From NCBI GenBank assembly GCA_025965975.1, contig JAOPVX010000314.1, positions 38,537-102,536 of the forward strand: 64,000 bases of DNA. The letters are read 5' to 3'. The stretch is from Mycobacterium sp. GTDB lineage: Bacteria > Actinomycetota > Actinomycetes > Mycobacteriales > Mycobacteriaceae. Position 1 is the first letter of the stretch. Each line of letters begins with the position of its first letter. The notes under the pieces are model-generated. The model saw nothing but the letters and a program-made list of their open reading frames with translations. It did not search any database and was not told the DNA's origin. Made by a program: the position numbers and the translations under genes. Below are positions 9,627-20,152 of this stretch, piece after piece.

Positions 9627-10619
9627 GTGGAGGTCATGACGGCGCTGTTCGGACCGACTGACGCGATCGAGCGGGCGCACGTGCTGCGGGAGGCCGGCGC
9701 CAGCGGAGTCTTCACCTTCGAGGGGCCGCACGACGTGTTCACCCCGCTGGCCTTGGCCGCCGCCGTCGAAGGCCTTGACCTGATGACCAACGTCGCGATC
9801 GCGTTTCCGCGCAACCCGATTCACCTCGCGCACCAGGCCAACGACCTGCAGTTGCTGACGAAAGGGCGGTTCACACTCGGCCTTGGTACGCAGGTGCGCA
9901 CGCAGATCGAGAAGCGGTTCGGGGCGGAATTCGACCGGCCCGTCGCCCGGATGACGGAACTGGTGGGTGCCCTGCGGGCCATCTTCGCGGCCTGGAACTC
10001 CGGTGACCGACTCGATTTCCGCGGGCATTACTACCGGCACACGCTGATGACCCCGACGTTCAGCCCCGGCCCCAACCCGTACGGCCCGCCACCGATCTAC
10101 GTCGGCGCGCTCGGGCCGCGGCTGACCCGGGCCACCGCCGAGGCCGCCGACGGCCTGCTCGTCATGCCGTTCGGGTCGAAGCGGTTCCTGCACGAGGCGA
10201 CGATGCCCGCGGTTCGGCAGGGATTGGCCGCCGCTGGACGCGACGCTGGCGACTTCGCCGTCGTCCCGGAAATCATCGTGTCCATGGGTGGCCAAGGAGA
10301 TCAAGACCATGCCGCCACCCGTCGGCTGCTCGCGTTTTACGGGTCAACTCCTGCGTACCGCGCGGTCCTGGACGTGCACGGCTGGGGTGACCTGCAACCC
10401 GAGCTCAACAAGCTGTCCAAGCAGGGCCACTGGGAGGACATGGGGCGACTCATCGACGACGACATCCTGCACACCATCGCGGCCTGCGGCAGCCCCGGCG
10501 AGATCGCCGCTCATATCCGCGACCGTGTGCACGGCGTCTCCGACCGGATCTGCGTCTACCAGCCGGGCCCGATCGCGGTGGAGTCACTCGCGGCGATCGT
10601 TGACGCGCTCAACGGCTGA
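9627..10619 (+). CDS. LLM-class F420-dependent oxidoreductase
   Basis: A 330-residue luciferase-like TIM-barrel oxidoreductase. Seen: GVFTFEGPHDVFTPLALAA near the N-terminus, LMTNVAIAFPRNPIHLAHQA, LTKGRFTLGLGTQ (phosphate-binding region) and PPPIYVGALGPRLTRATAEAADGLL. This matches the TIGR03617-like mycobacterial group that uses F420 for hydride transfer. GTG 9627 was chosen from the -10 spacing; ATG 9636 is the alternative. Substrate unknown. Confidence 0.85.
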   Translation: MEVMTALFGPTDAIERAHVLREAGASGVFTFEGPHDVFTPLALAAAVEGLDLMTNVAIAFPRNPIHLAHQANDLQLLTKGRFTLGLGTQVRTQIEKRFGAEFDRPVARMTELVGALRAIFAAWNSGDRLDFRGHYYRHTLMTPTFSPGPNPYGPPPIYVGALGPRLTRATAEAADGLLVMPFGSKRFLHEATMPAVRQGLAAAGRDAGDFAVVPEIIVSMGGQGDQDHAATRRLLAFYGSTPAYRAVLDVHGWGDLQPELNKLSKQGHWEDMGRLIDDDILHTIAACGSPGEIAAHIRDRVHGVSDRICVYQPGPIAVESLAAIVDALNG

Positions 10620-10659
10620 GCCCCTATCGTGGTACCCAGGCGGACCAAAGGAGGTCTTC

Positions 10660-12141
10660 GTGGGCGCCCAAGAGGCCGAGTACTCCGACGTGCTGATCGT
10701 CGGCGCAGGAATCTCAGGGATCGGCGCCGCGTACCGCATCCACGACAAGAATCCTGGGCTGTCCTACACAGTGCTGGAGCGCCGTGAGCGGATCGGCGGC
10801 ACCTGGGACTTGTTCCGCTATCCCGGCATCCGCTCCGACAGCGACATCTTCACCCTCAGCTTTCCCTACGAGCCGTGGACCAGGCCCGAGAACGTCGCGG
10901 ACGGCCACGACATCCGGGTATATCTGACCGAGACCGCCCGCAAGCACGGCATCGACGAGCACATCAGGTTCAACACCAAGGTCGTTTCGGCCGACTGGGA
11001 CTCGGCCACCGACACGTGGACCGTGCAGACCGAGCAGGACGGCCTGCCCAAGACCTATGAGACCCGGTTCCTGTTCTTCGGCACCGGCTACTACAACTAC
11101 GACGAGCCCTACCTTCCCGAGTTCCCTGGCATCGAGCAGTTCACCGGCGAGGTGGTGCACCCGCAGTTCTGGCCCGAGTCGCTGGACTGTTCCGGCAAAC
11201 GTGTTGCGGTGATCGGTAGCGGGGCAACCGCAGTCAGCATGATCCCGTCGCTGACCGAGACAGCCGGGCACGTGACCATGCTGCAGCGCTCGCCCACCTA
11301 CATGTTGTCGATGCCCCGTATCCACCCGGTCGTGCAGGCGATCCGAAAAGCCTTGCCGCTCAAGGCTGGCAACCGCGTCGTCCGGTGGTACAACACCACC
11401 TTCACGGTTTTGACGTACGTGGTGGCGCGTAAGGCGCCGCGCTTCAGTCGGTGGCTGATCCGCAGCAGGGCGAAACAGGCTCTGCCGCGGGACTATCCCG
11501 TCGACCTGCATTTCAAGCCCAAATACGACCCGTGGGATCAGCGGCTGTGCCTGATCCTCGACAACGACCTGTACGCCGCCGTCGGCGACGGCCGCGCCGA
11601 CGTCGTCACCGACCACATCGACCACTTCGACGCCGGCGGCATCGTGCTGCGCTCCGGTCAGCACGTGGACGCCGACGTGATCGTCACCGCCACCGGCCTG
11701 CAGTTGCAGGCACTGGGCGGGGTTGAAGTGAGCATCGACGGCGCCGAGGTCAAGCCGCAGGACCGGTTCGTCTACAAGGAGCACATGCTCGAGGACATCC
11801 CGAACATGGCGTGGTGCGTCGGCTACATCAACGCATCCTGGACGCTACGGGCCGACCTGACCGCACGCGCGGTGGCAAAACTATTGGCGTACATGGACTC
11901 CCATGGCTACACGCACGCATACCCGCACCTCGGCGACAAGCCGATGCCGGAGAAGCCTGCGTGGAACATCAACGCCGGCTACGTGCAACGCGCCGCGCAT
12001 GTGCTGCCGAAGTCGGGCACGCACCGGCCATGGAACGTGCGGCACAACTACGTGCTCGACGCCATCGACCATCGCTTCGACCGCATCGAGGAGTCGATGG
12101 TGTTCGGGCGCGCGGAGGCCAAGGAGGCCAGGTCGGCGTAG
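10660..12141 (+). CDS. Baeyer-Villiger-type flavin monooxygenase, copy 1
   Basis: A 493-residue NADPH- and FAD-dependent monooxygenase of the EthA-like group. Seen: FAD motif VLIVGAGISGIGAAYRI near residue 10, GGTWDLFRYPGIRSDSD, the Baeyer-Villiger fingerprint FTGEVVHPQFWP, and NADPH motif VAVIGSGATAVS. It should insert oxygen next to a ketone or oxidise a sulfur or nitrogen centre. GTG 10660 follows a perfect AAAGGAGG. A close paralogue lies 22 bp downstream, and the two are probably cotranscribed. Confidence 0.92.
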   Translation: MGAQEAEYSDVLIVGAGISGIGAAYRIHDKNPGLSYTVLERRERIGGTWDLFRYPGIRSDSDIFTLSFPYEPWTRPENVADGHDIRVYLTETARKHGIDEHIRFNTKVVSADWDSATDTWTVQTEQDGLPKTYETRFLFFGTGYYNYDEPYLPEFPGIEQFTGEVVHPQFWPESLDCSGKRVAVIGSGATAVSMIPSLTETAGHVTMLQRSPTYMLSMPRIHPVVQAIRKALPLKAGNRVVRWYNTTFTVLTYVVARKAPRFSRWLIRSRAKQALPRDYPVDLHFKPKYDPWDQRLCLILDNDLYAAVGDGRADVVTDHIDHFDAGGIVLRSGQHVDADVIVTATGLQLQALGGVEVSIDGAEVKPQDRFVYKEHMLEDIPNMAWCVGYINASWTLRADLTARAVAKLLAYMDSHGYTHAYPHLGDKPMPEKPAWNINAGYVQRAAHVLPKSGTHRPWNVRHNYVLDAIDHRFDRIEESMVFGRAEAKEARSA

Positions 12142-12163
12142 TCGGCCCAAGGAGGGTGACCCA

Positions 12164-13687
12164 GTGAGTTCGAACGAACCCGAGTACAGCGATGTGCTGA
12201 TCATCGGCGCCGGGTTTTCCGGCATCGGCGCCGCGTACCGCATCCACGAGAAGAACCCGGGGCTGTCCTACACCGTCCTGGAACGACGCGCCCGGCTCGG
12301 CGGAACGTGGGACCTGTTCCGCTATCCAGGCATCCGCTCCGACAGCGACATCTTCACTCTGTGCTTTCCGTGGGAGCCGTGGACGCGGCCCGAGATGATC
12401 GCCGATGGCGACCACATCTGGCAGTACATCGCCGACACGGCCCGCAAGCACGGCATCGACGAGCACATCCGGTTCAACACCAAGGTCGTTTCGGCCGACT
12501 GGGACTCGGTCGCCGACACGTGGACCGTGCAGACCGAGCAGGACGGCCTGTCCAAGACCTATGAGACCCGGTTCCTGTTCTTCGGCACCGGCTACTACAA
12601 CTACGACGAGCCTTACGCGCCAACGTTTCCCGGCATCGAGACCTTCACCGGTGCGGTCGTGCACCCGCAGCACTGGCCCGACGGCTTCGACTACACCGGC
12701 AAGAGGCTGGTGGTCATCGGCAGCGGCGCGACCGCGGTCAGCATGATCCCGTCGCTGACGGAGCATGCCAGTCACGTGACGATGCTGCAGCGCACGCCGT
12801 CGTACATGCTCTCCGCGGTGAAGGTGGAACCGACGGCCAACGCGATCCGGCGATGGTTGCCGCTGCCGATGGCCCATTGGATCGTTCGCTGGCGAAATGC
12901 CCTCGTGGCCGCGCTGTTGTGGGTGGTGGCACGTAGAGCGCCTGGCTTCAGTAAGCGCATGATCCGACGGATCGCGGAGCGTAACCTGCCGCCGGGCTAC
13001 GACATCGACACTCACTTCAAGCCGCCCTACAACCCGTGGGATCAGCGGATGTGCTTCATCGTCGGGGCCGACCTCTATAAGGCCATCAGCGACGGTGAAG
13101 TGGAGATGGTCACCGACCACGTCGACCACGTGGACGCCACCGGCATCGTGGTCAGATCGGGGCGCCATCTCGACGCCGACGTGATCATTACCGCCACCGG
13201 CATACAGCTGCAGGGGCTGGGTGGCATCACGGTCAACATCGACGGGGAGTCGATAACTCCGCACGACAGGTTCATCTACCGCCGCCACCTGCTCGACGAC
13301 GTCCCGAATGCGGCCTGGTGCATGGGCTATACGAACGCCTCGTGGACGCTCGGGGCGGACCTGACCGCACAGGCCGTCGCGAAGCTGTTGGCGTACATGC
13401 ACTCTCATGGCTACACGCATGCGTATCCGCATCTGGGCGGTGTCGACATGCCCGAACAGCCCGCGTTCAACCTGCAGTCGGGTTACGTGCTGCGCTCGCT
13501 GGACGCGCTACCCAAGTCGGGAACCAGCAGGCCGTGGGCGCTTACGCACAACTTCGTGCGTGACGTGGCCGGCAGGCCCTTCGAGTCCATCGAGGAGTCG
13601 ATGGTGTTCGGCCGCGCGGCTACGGTGTCCGCAGGGTCAGCCCAGTCCCGAGCAACTGCGACACCGACAACCCGAATGTCGTCTTGA
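12164..13687 (+). CDS. Baeyer-Villiger-type flavin monooxygenase, copy 2
   Basis: A 507-residue tandem paralogue of the preceding gene with the same layout: VLIIGAGFSGIGAAYRI, GGTWDLFRYPGIRSDSD, fingerprint FTGAVVHPQHWP and VVIGSGATAVS. It differs most in the middle membrane-proximal or substrate region and has a longer, unrelated C-terminal tail (after VFGRAATV). GTG 12164 is preceded by GGAGG. The stretch 12443-12612 is nearly identical in DNA to copy 1, while flanks are clearly more diverged, suggesting recent exchange between the copies. Substrate unknown. Confidence 0.92.
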   Translation: MSSNEPEYSDVLIIGAGFSGIGAAYRIHEKNPGLSYTVLERRARLGGTWDLFRYPGIRSDSDIFTLCFPWEPWTRPEMIADGDHIWQYIADTARKHGIDEHIRFNTKVVSADWDSVADTWTVQTEQDGLSKTYETRFLFFGTGYYNYDEPYAPTFPGIETFTGAVVHPQHWPDGFDYTGKRLVVIGSGATAVSMIPSLTEHASHVTMLQRTPSYMLSAVKVEPTANAIRRWLPLPMAHWIVRWRNALVAALLWVVARRAPGFSKRMIRRIAERNLPPGYDIDTHFKPPYNPWDQRMCFIVGADLYKAISDGEVEMVTDHVDHVDATGIVVRSGRHLDADVIITATGIQLQGLGGITVNIDGESITPHDRFIYRRHLLDDVPNAAWCMGYTNASWTLGADLTAQAVAKLLAYMHSHGYTHAYPHLGGVDMPEQPAFNLQSGYVLRSLDALPKSGTSRPWALTHNFVRDVAGRPFESIEESMVFGRAATVSAGSAQSRATATPTTRMSS

Positions 13688-13744
13688 ACCGGTCGGCGAG
13701 GTGAGACGGGCTGGCCTCCTACCTCAACTCGACAGGAGGCCACC

Positions 13745-13915
13745 GTGGCCGTCGCGGTCATCGGCGTGATCGCTGTCGGCGCCGCGTTGGCCGGCATGGC
13801 GTTCGGCCGCCTGGTGTCGGCGGTTGTCGACGATCGGACCGCGTTCTATCCCAACTGGTTCTACCTGCTGGTCGAGGCGGCTGCAGCGGGCGCCTTATTT
13901 GCGGTTTCGGCGTGA
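13745..13915 (+). CDS. Small two-segment membrane protein
   Basis: A 56-residue frame with a strong AGGAGG ahead of GTG 13745. The peptide has an N-terminal hydrophobic segment (VAVIGVIAVGAALAGMAFG), a short polar loop with VVDDRTAFYPNW, and a second hydrophobic segment (FYLLVEAAAAGALFAV). Not recognised. It may be the last gene of the monooxygenase operon. Ribosome-binding site, length and hydrophobic pattern support it being real; function unknown. Confidence 0.6.
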   Translation: MAVAVIGVIAVGAALAGMAFGRLVSAVVDDRTAFYPNWFYLLVEAAAAGALFAVSA

Positions 13916-13954
13916 TAGCCGGCGCGCTCAGCGCGGGTAATCACGCCCAAATCA

Positions 13955-15069
13955 CTAGGGCGCGACGGTGAGCCAGTCGGCGAAGCCGGACGGGTCGTGA
14001 CGGCCGAGCGCCCCGTGTTCGAATAGGCCCCACCCCTCGACCGCTCTGCCGTCAGCGTCCCGGCAGACGGCGCGGCCGACATGGTCGATGACGCCGAAGC
14101 CGGCGCGCCCGACGATCGCGGGATCGGCCATGTCGTAGGTCAGGCGTTCGGTGAAGTTGTCGCCCTTCCACACTCCGTGCAGCCAGTCCGAGTCGCCGCC
14201 GTATCCGCCGCCGACGTGAATCGGCACTGCAAGTTTGGATTCGACGTCGAAACGCACGGGGGCGCCGTCGAATGCGGTCGCGTCGATGGTCGCACCGGTA
14301 GGGATCCGAGTGCCGGAGCGATAGTGGATCTTCACCCGAGGCCAGCCGAGTTGCTCGACGCGACCGTCCTTCCAGATGCGGGTGCAGTCGTTGAGAGACC
14401 GGAAGCCCTCGGGGTCCTCCTGGATGATGACGACGATGCCGAAGTCGTCGAACGCCATCGGCACGTAGAGCCACCACATCCCCTCGAACGGCGGATCGTC
14501 GGGGCGCCCGGCAGGCTCGGGTTCGCCGATCGGCCGGATGCCCCACGAGCGGTCGCGGGTGCCGATCCACACCGACGGGTCGACGGTGATCTCCTTGCCG
14601 TCGATCAGCAGCTGGCCGCTCCAGGCGCCCACCTGGGCGAAACGCTGCGCGTCGAGCGTGATTCGGTTGCCCCGCCGCATGATGTGTGGCTGTTCCTGGA
14701 CGACGTCGAACAGCCCTTCCCAGGTCAGATCCGCAGCGATGCCTTCGGTTTCGTCGAGCACGATGCGCAGTTTGTGCAGTGGCTCGATCACCTCGAGGCG
14801 GTAATTGCCCACATGCTGGTTGAGCCGGTCCTGATCGATGGCGCCGCTCAAGTGCACGGCTGTCTGCACGTCTGCCCGCCGCACGAGCAGGAACGCGTCC
14901 TTCACGCCGAGATTCGGGTAGTAACCGATGCCCGAGATCACGAAGATGTCGCCGGTGCGGTCGTGCGCGTTGAAGTAAGAGCGGTCGTAGAAGTTGCGGT
15001 CGCTCGACCCTGGCCACGCGATCGGGTGCGGGACCTGGTGCACCGGGTATTCGTCGAGGGGCCCGAGCA

Positions 15070-15070
<1 letters not shown>
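13955..15070 (-). CDS. DUF7064/AttH-like hypothetical protein
   Basis: A 371-residue protein rich in beta strands with many Trp (for example PIAWPGSSDRNFYDRSYFN, PSVWIGTRDRSWGIRP, MWWLYVPMAFDD). The pattern resembles DUF7064/DUF7065 and the AttH/tocopherol-cyclase-like fold. No catalytic residues are assignable. ATG 15070 overlaps the stop of the phosphotransferase gene (TGATG), so the two are translationally coupled. Such proteins are commonly encoded next to APH-type kinases in mycobacteria, which hints that they act on the same small molecule; that is inference. Confidence 0.7.
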
Positions 15071-16284
<1,214 letters not shown>

Positions 16285-16306
16285 TTACGATACGGTGGGT
16301 AGCGTT

Positions 16307-16909
16307 ATGAAAGCAGACGTGTCATCGGTTGACAAGACCCCTGGCGCCGGGCGGCCCCGGGATCCGCGTATCGACGCTGCCATACTGCGCGCCACCGCGG
16401 ATCTGCTTGTGGAAATCGGCTATTCGAACCTGACGATGGCCGCGGTCGCCGAACGCGCCGGAACGACCAAGACCGCGCTGTACCGGCGGTGGTCGAGCAA
16501 GGCCGAGCTGGTGCACGAGGCCGCGTTCCCCGCGGCGCCGACGGCGATCGAGACGCCGCCGGGCGATATCGCCGCCGACGTCCTGGCGATGCTCGCCGCT
16601 GCCCGCGACGTGTTCACCAGCCCGCTGGTGCGTGCGGCGCTGCCGGGACTGATCGCGGACATGGCAGTCGACGCCGAACTCAATGCTCGTGTCATGAACC
16701 GCTTCACCGACGTGTTCGTCGCGGTGCGCAGTCGGCTGGCCGACGCGGTCAGCCGGGGCGAGGTGCACGCCGACGTCGATCCAGACCGGCTGGTCGAGGT
16801 GATCGGCGGTGCCACGCTGCTGCGGGTGTTGCTCCGGCCCGACGAGCCGCTCGGCGACGACTGGGTTGCCCAGACGGCCGCCATCGTGGTCCACGGTGTG
16901 GTGGCATAG
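16307..16909 (+). CDS. TetR-family regulator
   Basis: A 200-residue repressor. The N-terminal helix-turn-helix spans about residues 20-65 (ILRATADLLVEIGYSNLTMAAVAERAGTTKTALYRRW when read in segments), followed by an all-helical ligand domain. ATG 16307 was chosen; GTG 16295 is in frame but would leave almost no room after the -10-like TACGAT at 16286-16291. It is divergent from the phosphotransferase/DUF7064 pair, its likely target, and lies 5 bp upstream of the PIG-L deacetylase gene. Confidence 0.88.
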   Translation: MKADVSSVDKTPGAGRPRDPRIDAAILRATADLLVEIGYSNLTMAAVAERAGTTKTALYRRWSSKAELVHEAAFPAAPTAIETPPGDIAADVLAMLAAARDVFTSPLVRAALPGLIADMAVDAELNARVMNRFTDVFVAVRSRLADAVSRGEVHADVDPDRLVEVIGGATLLRVLLRPDEPLGDDWVAQTAAIVVHGVVA

Positions 16910-16914
16910 ACACG

Positions 16915-17598
16915 ATGCCTGACGTAGAGCCGTTCCCATCCGGCTGGCGCACCGCGCTGGTGCTCGTGCCGCATCCTGACGATCCCGAATACGGCTGTGC
17001 GGCGGCGGTCGCCAAGTGGACCGCTGGCGGCAAGACCGTGCGCTACGCGCTCGCGTGCCGGGGCGAGGTCGGCATCGCGGGGATGCCACCGGAGCTGGCG
17101 GGCCCTCTTCGTGAGCAAGAACAGCGTCGATCGGCGGCCATCGTCGGCGTGGACGACGTGCAGTTCTGGGACTTCCCGGACAGCCAGATCCGCAACACCC
17201 CCGAGCTGCGCGCCATGATCGCCGAGACGATCACCGAGCTGGCGCCCGACTTGGTGGCCACCGTTTACAGCGGAGCGGAATGGGCGCCGGGTGCGCCGAA
17301 CCAGCGCGACCACATCGAGTTTTCCGAAGCCGTTGCCGCCGCGTGCGATTCGCTCGCCGTTCCGCCCCTGTGGCTTTTCGAGAACGGACCGGAGCCAACA
17401 CACTGCGAGGTGGTTGACGACTACATCGACATCGCCGTCGCGTCGCTGGCCGCCCACGATGCATACCTGTCGGTGCTGGATCCCGAGACGCCGGTTCTGC
17501 AACAGGCGCGCAAACAGGTGGACATGGCGACGCCGCCGCGACCCGACTTCGGTGGTCGGCGCACGGTGGGATTCATTCTGCGACCACCTGCGAAGTGA
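16915..17598 (+). CDS. PIG-L family deacetylase
   Basis: A 227-residue zinc-dependent N-acetyl hydrolase of the LmbE/PIG-L family, which includes MshB and Mca. The metal site is visible in VPHPDDPEYGCAAA (His-Pro-Asp-Asp), with the later His in NQRDHIEFSEAV. The Glu that usually follows HPDD is replaced by Pro-Glu. It removes an acetyl group from an amino sugar or similar amide. It starts 5 bp after the TetR gene and is probably cotranscribed. Substrate unknown. Confidence 0.88.
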   Translation: MPDVEPFPSGWRTALVLVPHPDDPEYGCAAAVAKWTAGGKTVRYALACRGEVGIAGMPPELAGPLREQEQRRSAAIVGVDDVQFWDFPDSQIRNTPELRAMIAETITELAPDLVATVYSGAEWAPGAPNQRDHIEFSEAVAAACDSLAVPPLWLFENGPEPTHCEVVDDYIDIAVASLAAHDAYLSVLDPETPVLQQARKQVDMATPPRPDFGGRRTVGFILRPPAK

Positions 17599-17683
17599 CT
17601 GTGGATTCGGCCCTGTTCCGTTTCAGTCCCATCGCACGGGGTATGTCGTCTTAACCTGGCGGTTCAAGGAGTGGGAGGTCGCG

Positions 17684-17914
17684 ATGTTGCACACCATGGT
17701 GCTTGCGGCCCAGGACAACGTCGAGGCGGCCGGCCTCATCCTGCGCGGCATTAAGGGCATCTTCGTCGCGATCGGCAGCATCATCGCCGCCATCATCTGT
17801 GGCGTCGTGGCTGCGATGAAGGGACGCAATCCGCTCGGCTGGGGAATCCTCGGACTGTTCTTCAGCATCATCACGCTGATCGTCATCATCGTTATTCCGA
17901 GCAAGAAATCCTGA
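17684..17914 (+). CDS. Small membrane protein
   Basis: A 76-residue protein with two hydrophobic helices: GIFVAIGSIIAAIICGVVAA and LGWGILGLFFSIITLIVIIV, separated by MKGRNP. The KGRNPLGWGILG loop is common in small actinobacterial membrane proteins. ATG 17684 follows GGGAGGTCG. The preceding 85 bp contains no other gene. Function not known. Confidence 0.7.
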   Translation: MLHTMVLAAQDNVEAAGLILRGIKGIFVAIGSIIAAIICGVVAAMKGRNPLGWGILGLFFSIITLIVIIVIPSKKS

Positions 17915-17933
17915 CGCCTGCGACCATCGCAGG

Positions 17934-19373
17934 GTGAGGATCGTCGCGACGCGCGCCGGACACGTGCGCGGCACATACGCGGACGGGGTGCACGCCTTCC
18001 GCGGAATTCCCTATGCCCAACCACCGGTCGGCCGCCTGCGCTTTGCCGCGCCGGTGCCACCCGAGGCCTGGGACGGTGTGCGTGACGCGACGGAGTTCGG
18101 CCCTGCGCCACCGCAGCCGATGCGCCTCACATCCTCCGACGAGTGGTTGACCGTGAACGTGTGGACCCCCGATGCGGGCGCATCGGGTCTGCCGGTCATG
18201 GTGTGGCTCTACGGTGGCCGGTTCACCACCGGAGCTTCCGATGAATCCGACTGCGATGGAAGCCGTTTGGCGGCCGGCGGTGTGGTGCACAGCCTCAACT
18301 ACCGTGTCGGCGGTGAAGGGTTCATGCTCATTGACGGCGTGGTACCCAACCGGGGACTGCTCGACCAGGTCGCGGCGCTGCGGTGGGTGCAGGACAACAT
18401 CGCGGGCTTCGGCGGGAACCCCGGCAACGTCACCGTATTCGGCGAGTCCGCCGGCGCCGCATCGGTCGCGATGCTGATGGTGATGCCCGCGGCCGCCGGT
18501 CTGTTCCGCCGCGGCATCGCCGAAAGCGTGCCCGCGTTCCTTTTCGGTTCCGATCTTGCCGCGGACGTCGCCACCGTCGTCGCCGCAAAGTTGGGCCTGC
18601 GGGCCACGGCCAGTGACCTCGCCGCGGTGGCGCCCCAGGTCCTGGCCGATGCCCTGGCCGGCATCGAGTACCAGGACCGCTGGGGTTACGCCCTCGGTGT
18701 CCGGCGGTCGCAGTTCGGCCCAGTGATCGACGGAGAGATACTGCCGGACAGCCCTTTTCGTGCCCTCGCGGCGGGCGTTGGCCGGGGCGTTGAATTTCTG
18801 ATCGGGCACAACCGCGACGAGTATCGCTTCGTCGTCTACGAGAATGGTGGACCCGACGCCGTCACCGCCGAACACGCCGAGACAGCGCTGAACTCGTTGC
18901 CGCCGACGCCCGATGGCGCGCAGGCCTATCGGGCGGCGCACCCGCGGGCCGATCACGCCGAGCTATACGAACTGGTGTGCTCGGACTTCGTCTACCGGAT
19001 GCCCACCCTACACATCGCGCAGGCGCACGCCGCCGGCGGCGGAACCACCCATCTGTACGAATTCTGTTTCGACGCCTCGCCGATCGGGGCTGCGCACACC
19101 ACCGAGATACCGCTGGTGTTCGGCACCCTGGATTCGCCCATTGGATCCGCGTTCTACGGCTCGGCGCCTGCGGCCGAGGTGGTGTCGCGCGAGATGAGCG
19201 CAGCCTGGCGGGCCTTCGCCACCGATGGCGATCCCGGCTGGCCCGCCTACGATTTTGTCGACCAGCTCACCCGCGTCTTCGACACCGAATCCCGCACGAC
19301 GCCCTATCCCGAGCAGGCGTCGCAGCAGATCTGGGCAAGCTGCCCGTTCGACCCGTTCACTCTGCAGCGCTAG
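17934..19373 (+). CDS. Type-B carboxylesterase/lipase
   Basis: A 479-residue carboxylesterase. Seen: FRGIPYAQPPVGRLRF at the N-terminus, oxyanion region VMVWLYGGRFTTG, nucleophile elbow VTVFGESAGAASV, GHNRDEYRF and the His region near the C-terminus (TTEIPLVFGTLDSP). The second Gly of the usual HGGG oxyanion motif is replaced (YGGR). It hydrolyses carboxylic esters, and no signal peptide is present. The start is GTG 17934. It overlaps the convergent enoyl-CoA hydratase gene by 4 bases. Confidence 0.9.
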   Translation: MRIVATRAGHVRGTYADGVHAFRGIPYAQPPVGRLRFAAPVPPEAWDGVRDATEFGPAPPQPMRLTSSDEWLTVNVWTPDAGASGLPVMVWLYGGRFTTGASDESDCDGSRLAAGGVVHSLNYRVGGEGFMLIDGVVPNRGLLDQVAALRWVQDNIAGFGGNPGNVTVFGESAGAASVAMLMVMPAAAGLFRRGIAESVPAFLFGSDLAADVATVVAAKLGLRATASDLAAVAPQVLADALAGIEYQDRWGYALGVRRSQFGPVIDGEILPDSPFRALAAGVGRGVEFLIGHNRDEYRFVVYENGGPDAVTAEHAETALNSLPPTPDGAQAYRAAHPRADHAELYELVCSDFVYRMPTLHIAQAHAAGGGTTHLYEFCFDASPIGAAHTTEIPLVFGTLDSPIGSAFYGSAPAAEVVSREMSAAWRAFATDGDPGWPAYDFVDQLTRVFDTESRTTPYPEQASQQIWASCPFDPFTLQR

Positions 19374-20146
19374 GGCTCGATCTGTCGTTTGTTGCGCTCG
19401 GACACCGCGCGGAACTGGTCTCCGAGACCGTCGAAATCCCGGTGTTGCGCGAACGCGATCTTCGCCTCTGCGGCCAGTGCCGGGTCCACGACCGCGGCGG
19501 CGCCCGTCGTATAGATCTCCTTGAGCCCCAACATGACCGGGCCAGGAACCTCAGCGACCTGGCCTGCCAGCTCGAGCACCCTGTCGAGCAGCCGTTCGTG
19601 GGGCACCACCTCGGTGACCAGACCGATTCGCTCGGCACGGGCTGCGTCGACCACCTCGCCGGTCATCGACAGCCGCCGCGCCATCGCCGCGCCGACAACC
19701 TGGGGGAGTCGTGCGGTCATGCCACCGCCCGGCAGGATGCCGACGCGGGCGTGCGTGTCGGCGAACACCGCCCGCTCCGACGCCACGAGGAAGTCGCAGC
19801 CCAGCGCCATCTCCAGCCCGCCGGTGAACGTCGCGCCGTTGATCGCGCCGACGATCGGCGTGCGCATGTTGGCGACCGCGGCGATGCAGCTCTGCGACCG
19901 GAAATCCTCGAAGTACTTCAGGCCGTCGCGCTGCGCCTCCTTGAGGTCCACCCCGGCGCAGAACGCCGGATCGGCCCCGGTCAGCACCACCGCCCGCACC
20001 GAGTCGTCGGCGTCGGCCTCGGTCAGTGCGGTGTACGCCGCCCTGATCAGGTCGCGGCTCAACGCGTTCCTTGCCTTGGGTCGGTTCAGCGTCAGCAGCC
20101 TGACCGCGCCGTGGTCGGCGGACAGGACAAGCGGTTCGGTCATCAT
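19370..20146 (-). CDS. Enoyl-CoA hydratase/isomerase family protein
   Basis: A 258-residue crotonase-fold protein. Oxyanion-hole segments are AFCAGVDL and GAINGATFTGGLEMALGCD. The first catalytic Glu (GGLEMA) is present. The position of the second Glu (FGQPE in rat hydratase) reads FADTHARVG, so it is His. A hydratase role is therefore uncertain and isomerase or hydrolase activity is possible. It begins 6 bp after nuoN stops and is likely read from the nuo operon transcript, although it has no known role in complex I. Confidence 0.85.
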   Translation of the reverse strand: MMTEPLVLSADHGAVRLLTLNRPKARNALSRDLIRAAYTALTEADADDSVRAVVLTGADPAFCAGVDLKEAQRDGLKYFEDFRSQSCIAAVANMRTPIVGAINGATFTGGLEMALGCDFLVASERAVFADTHARVGILPGGGMTARLPQVVGAAMARRLSMTGEVVDAARAERIGLVTEVVPHERLLDRVLELAGQVAEVPGPVMLGLKEIYTTGAAAVVDPALAAEAKIAFAQHRDFDGLGDQFRAVSERNKRQIEP

Positions 20147-20152
20147 GGAAAA

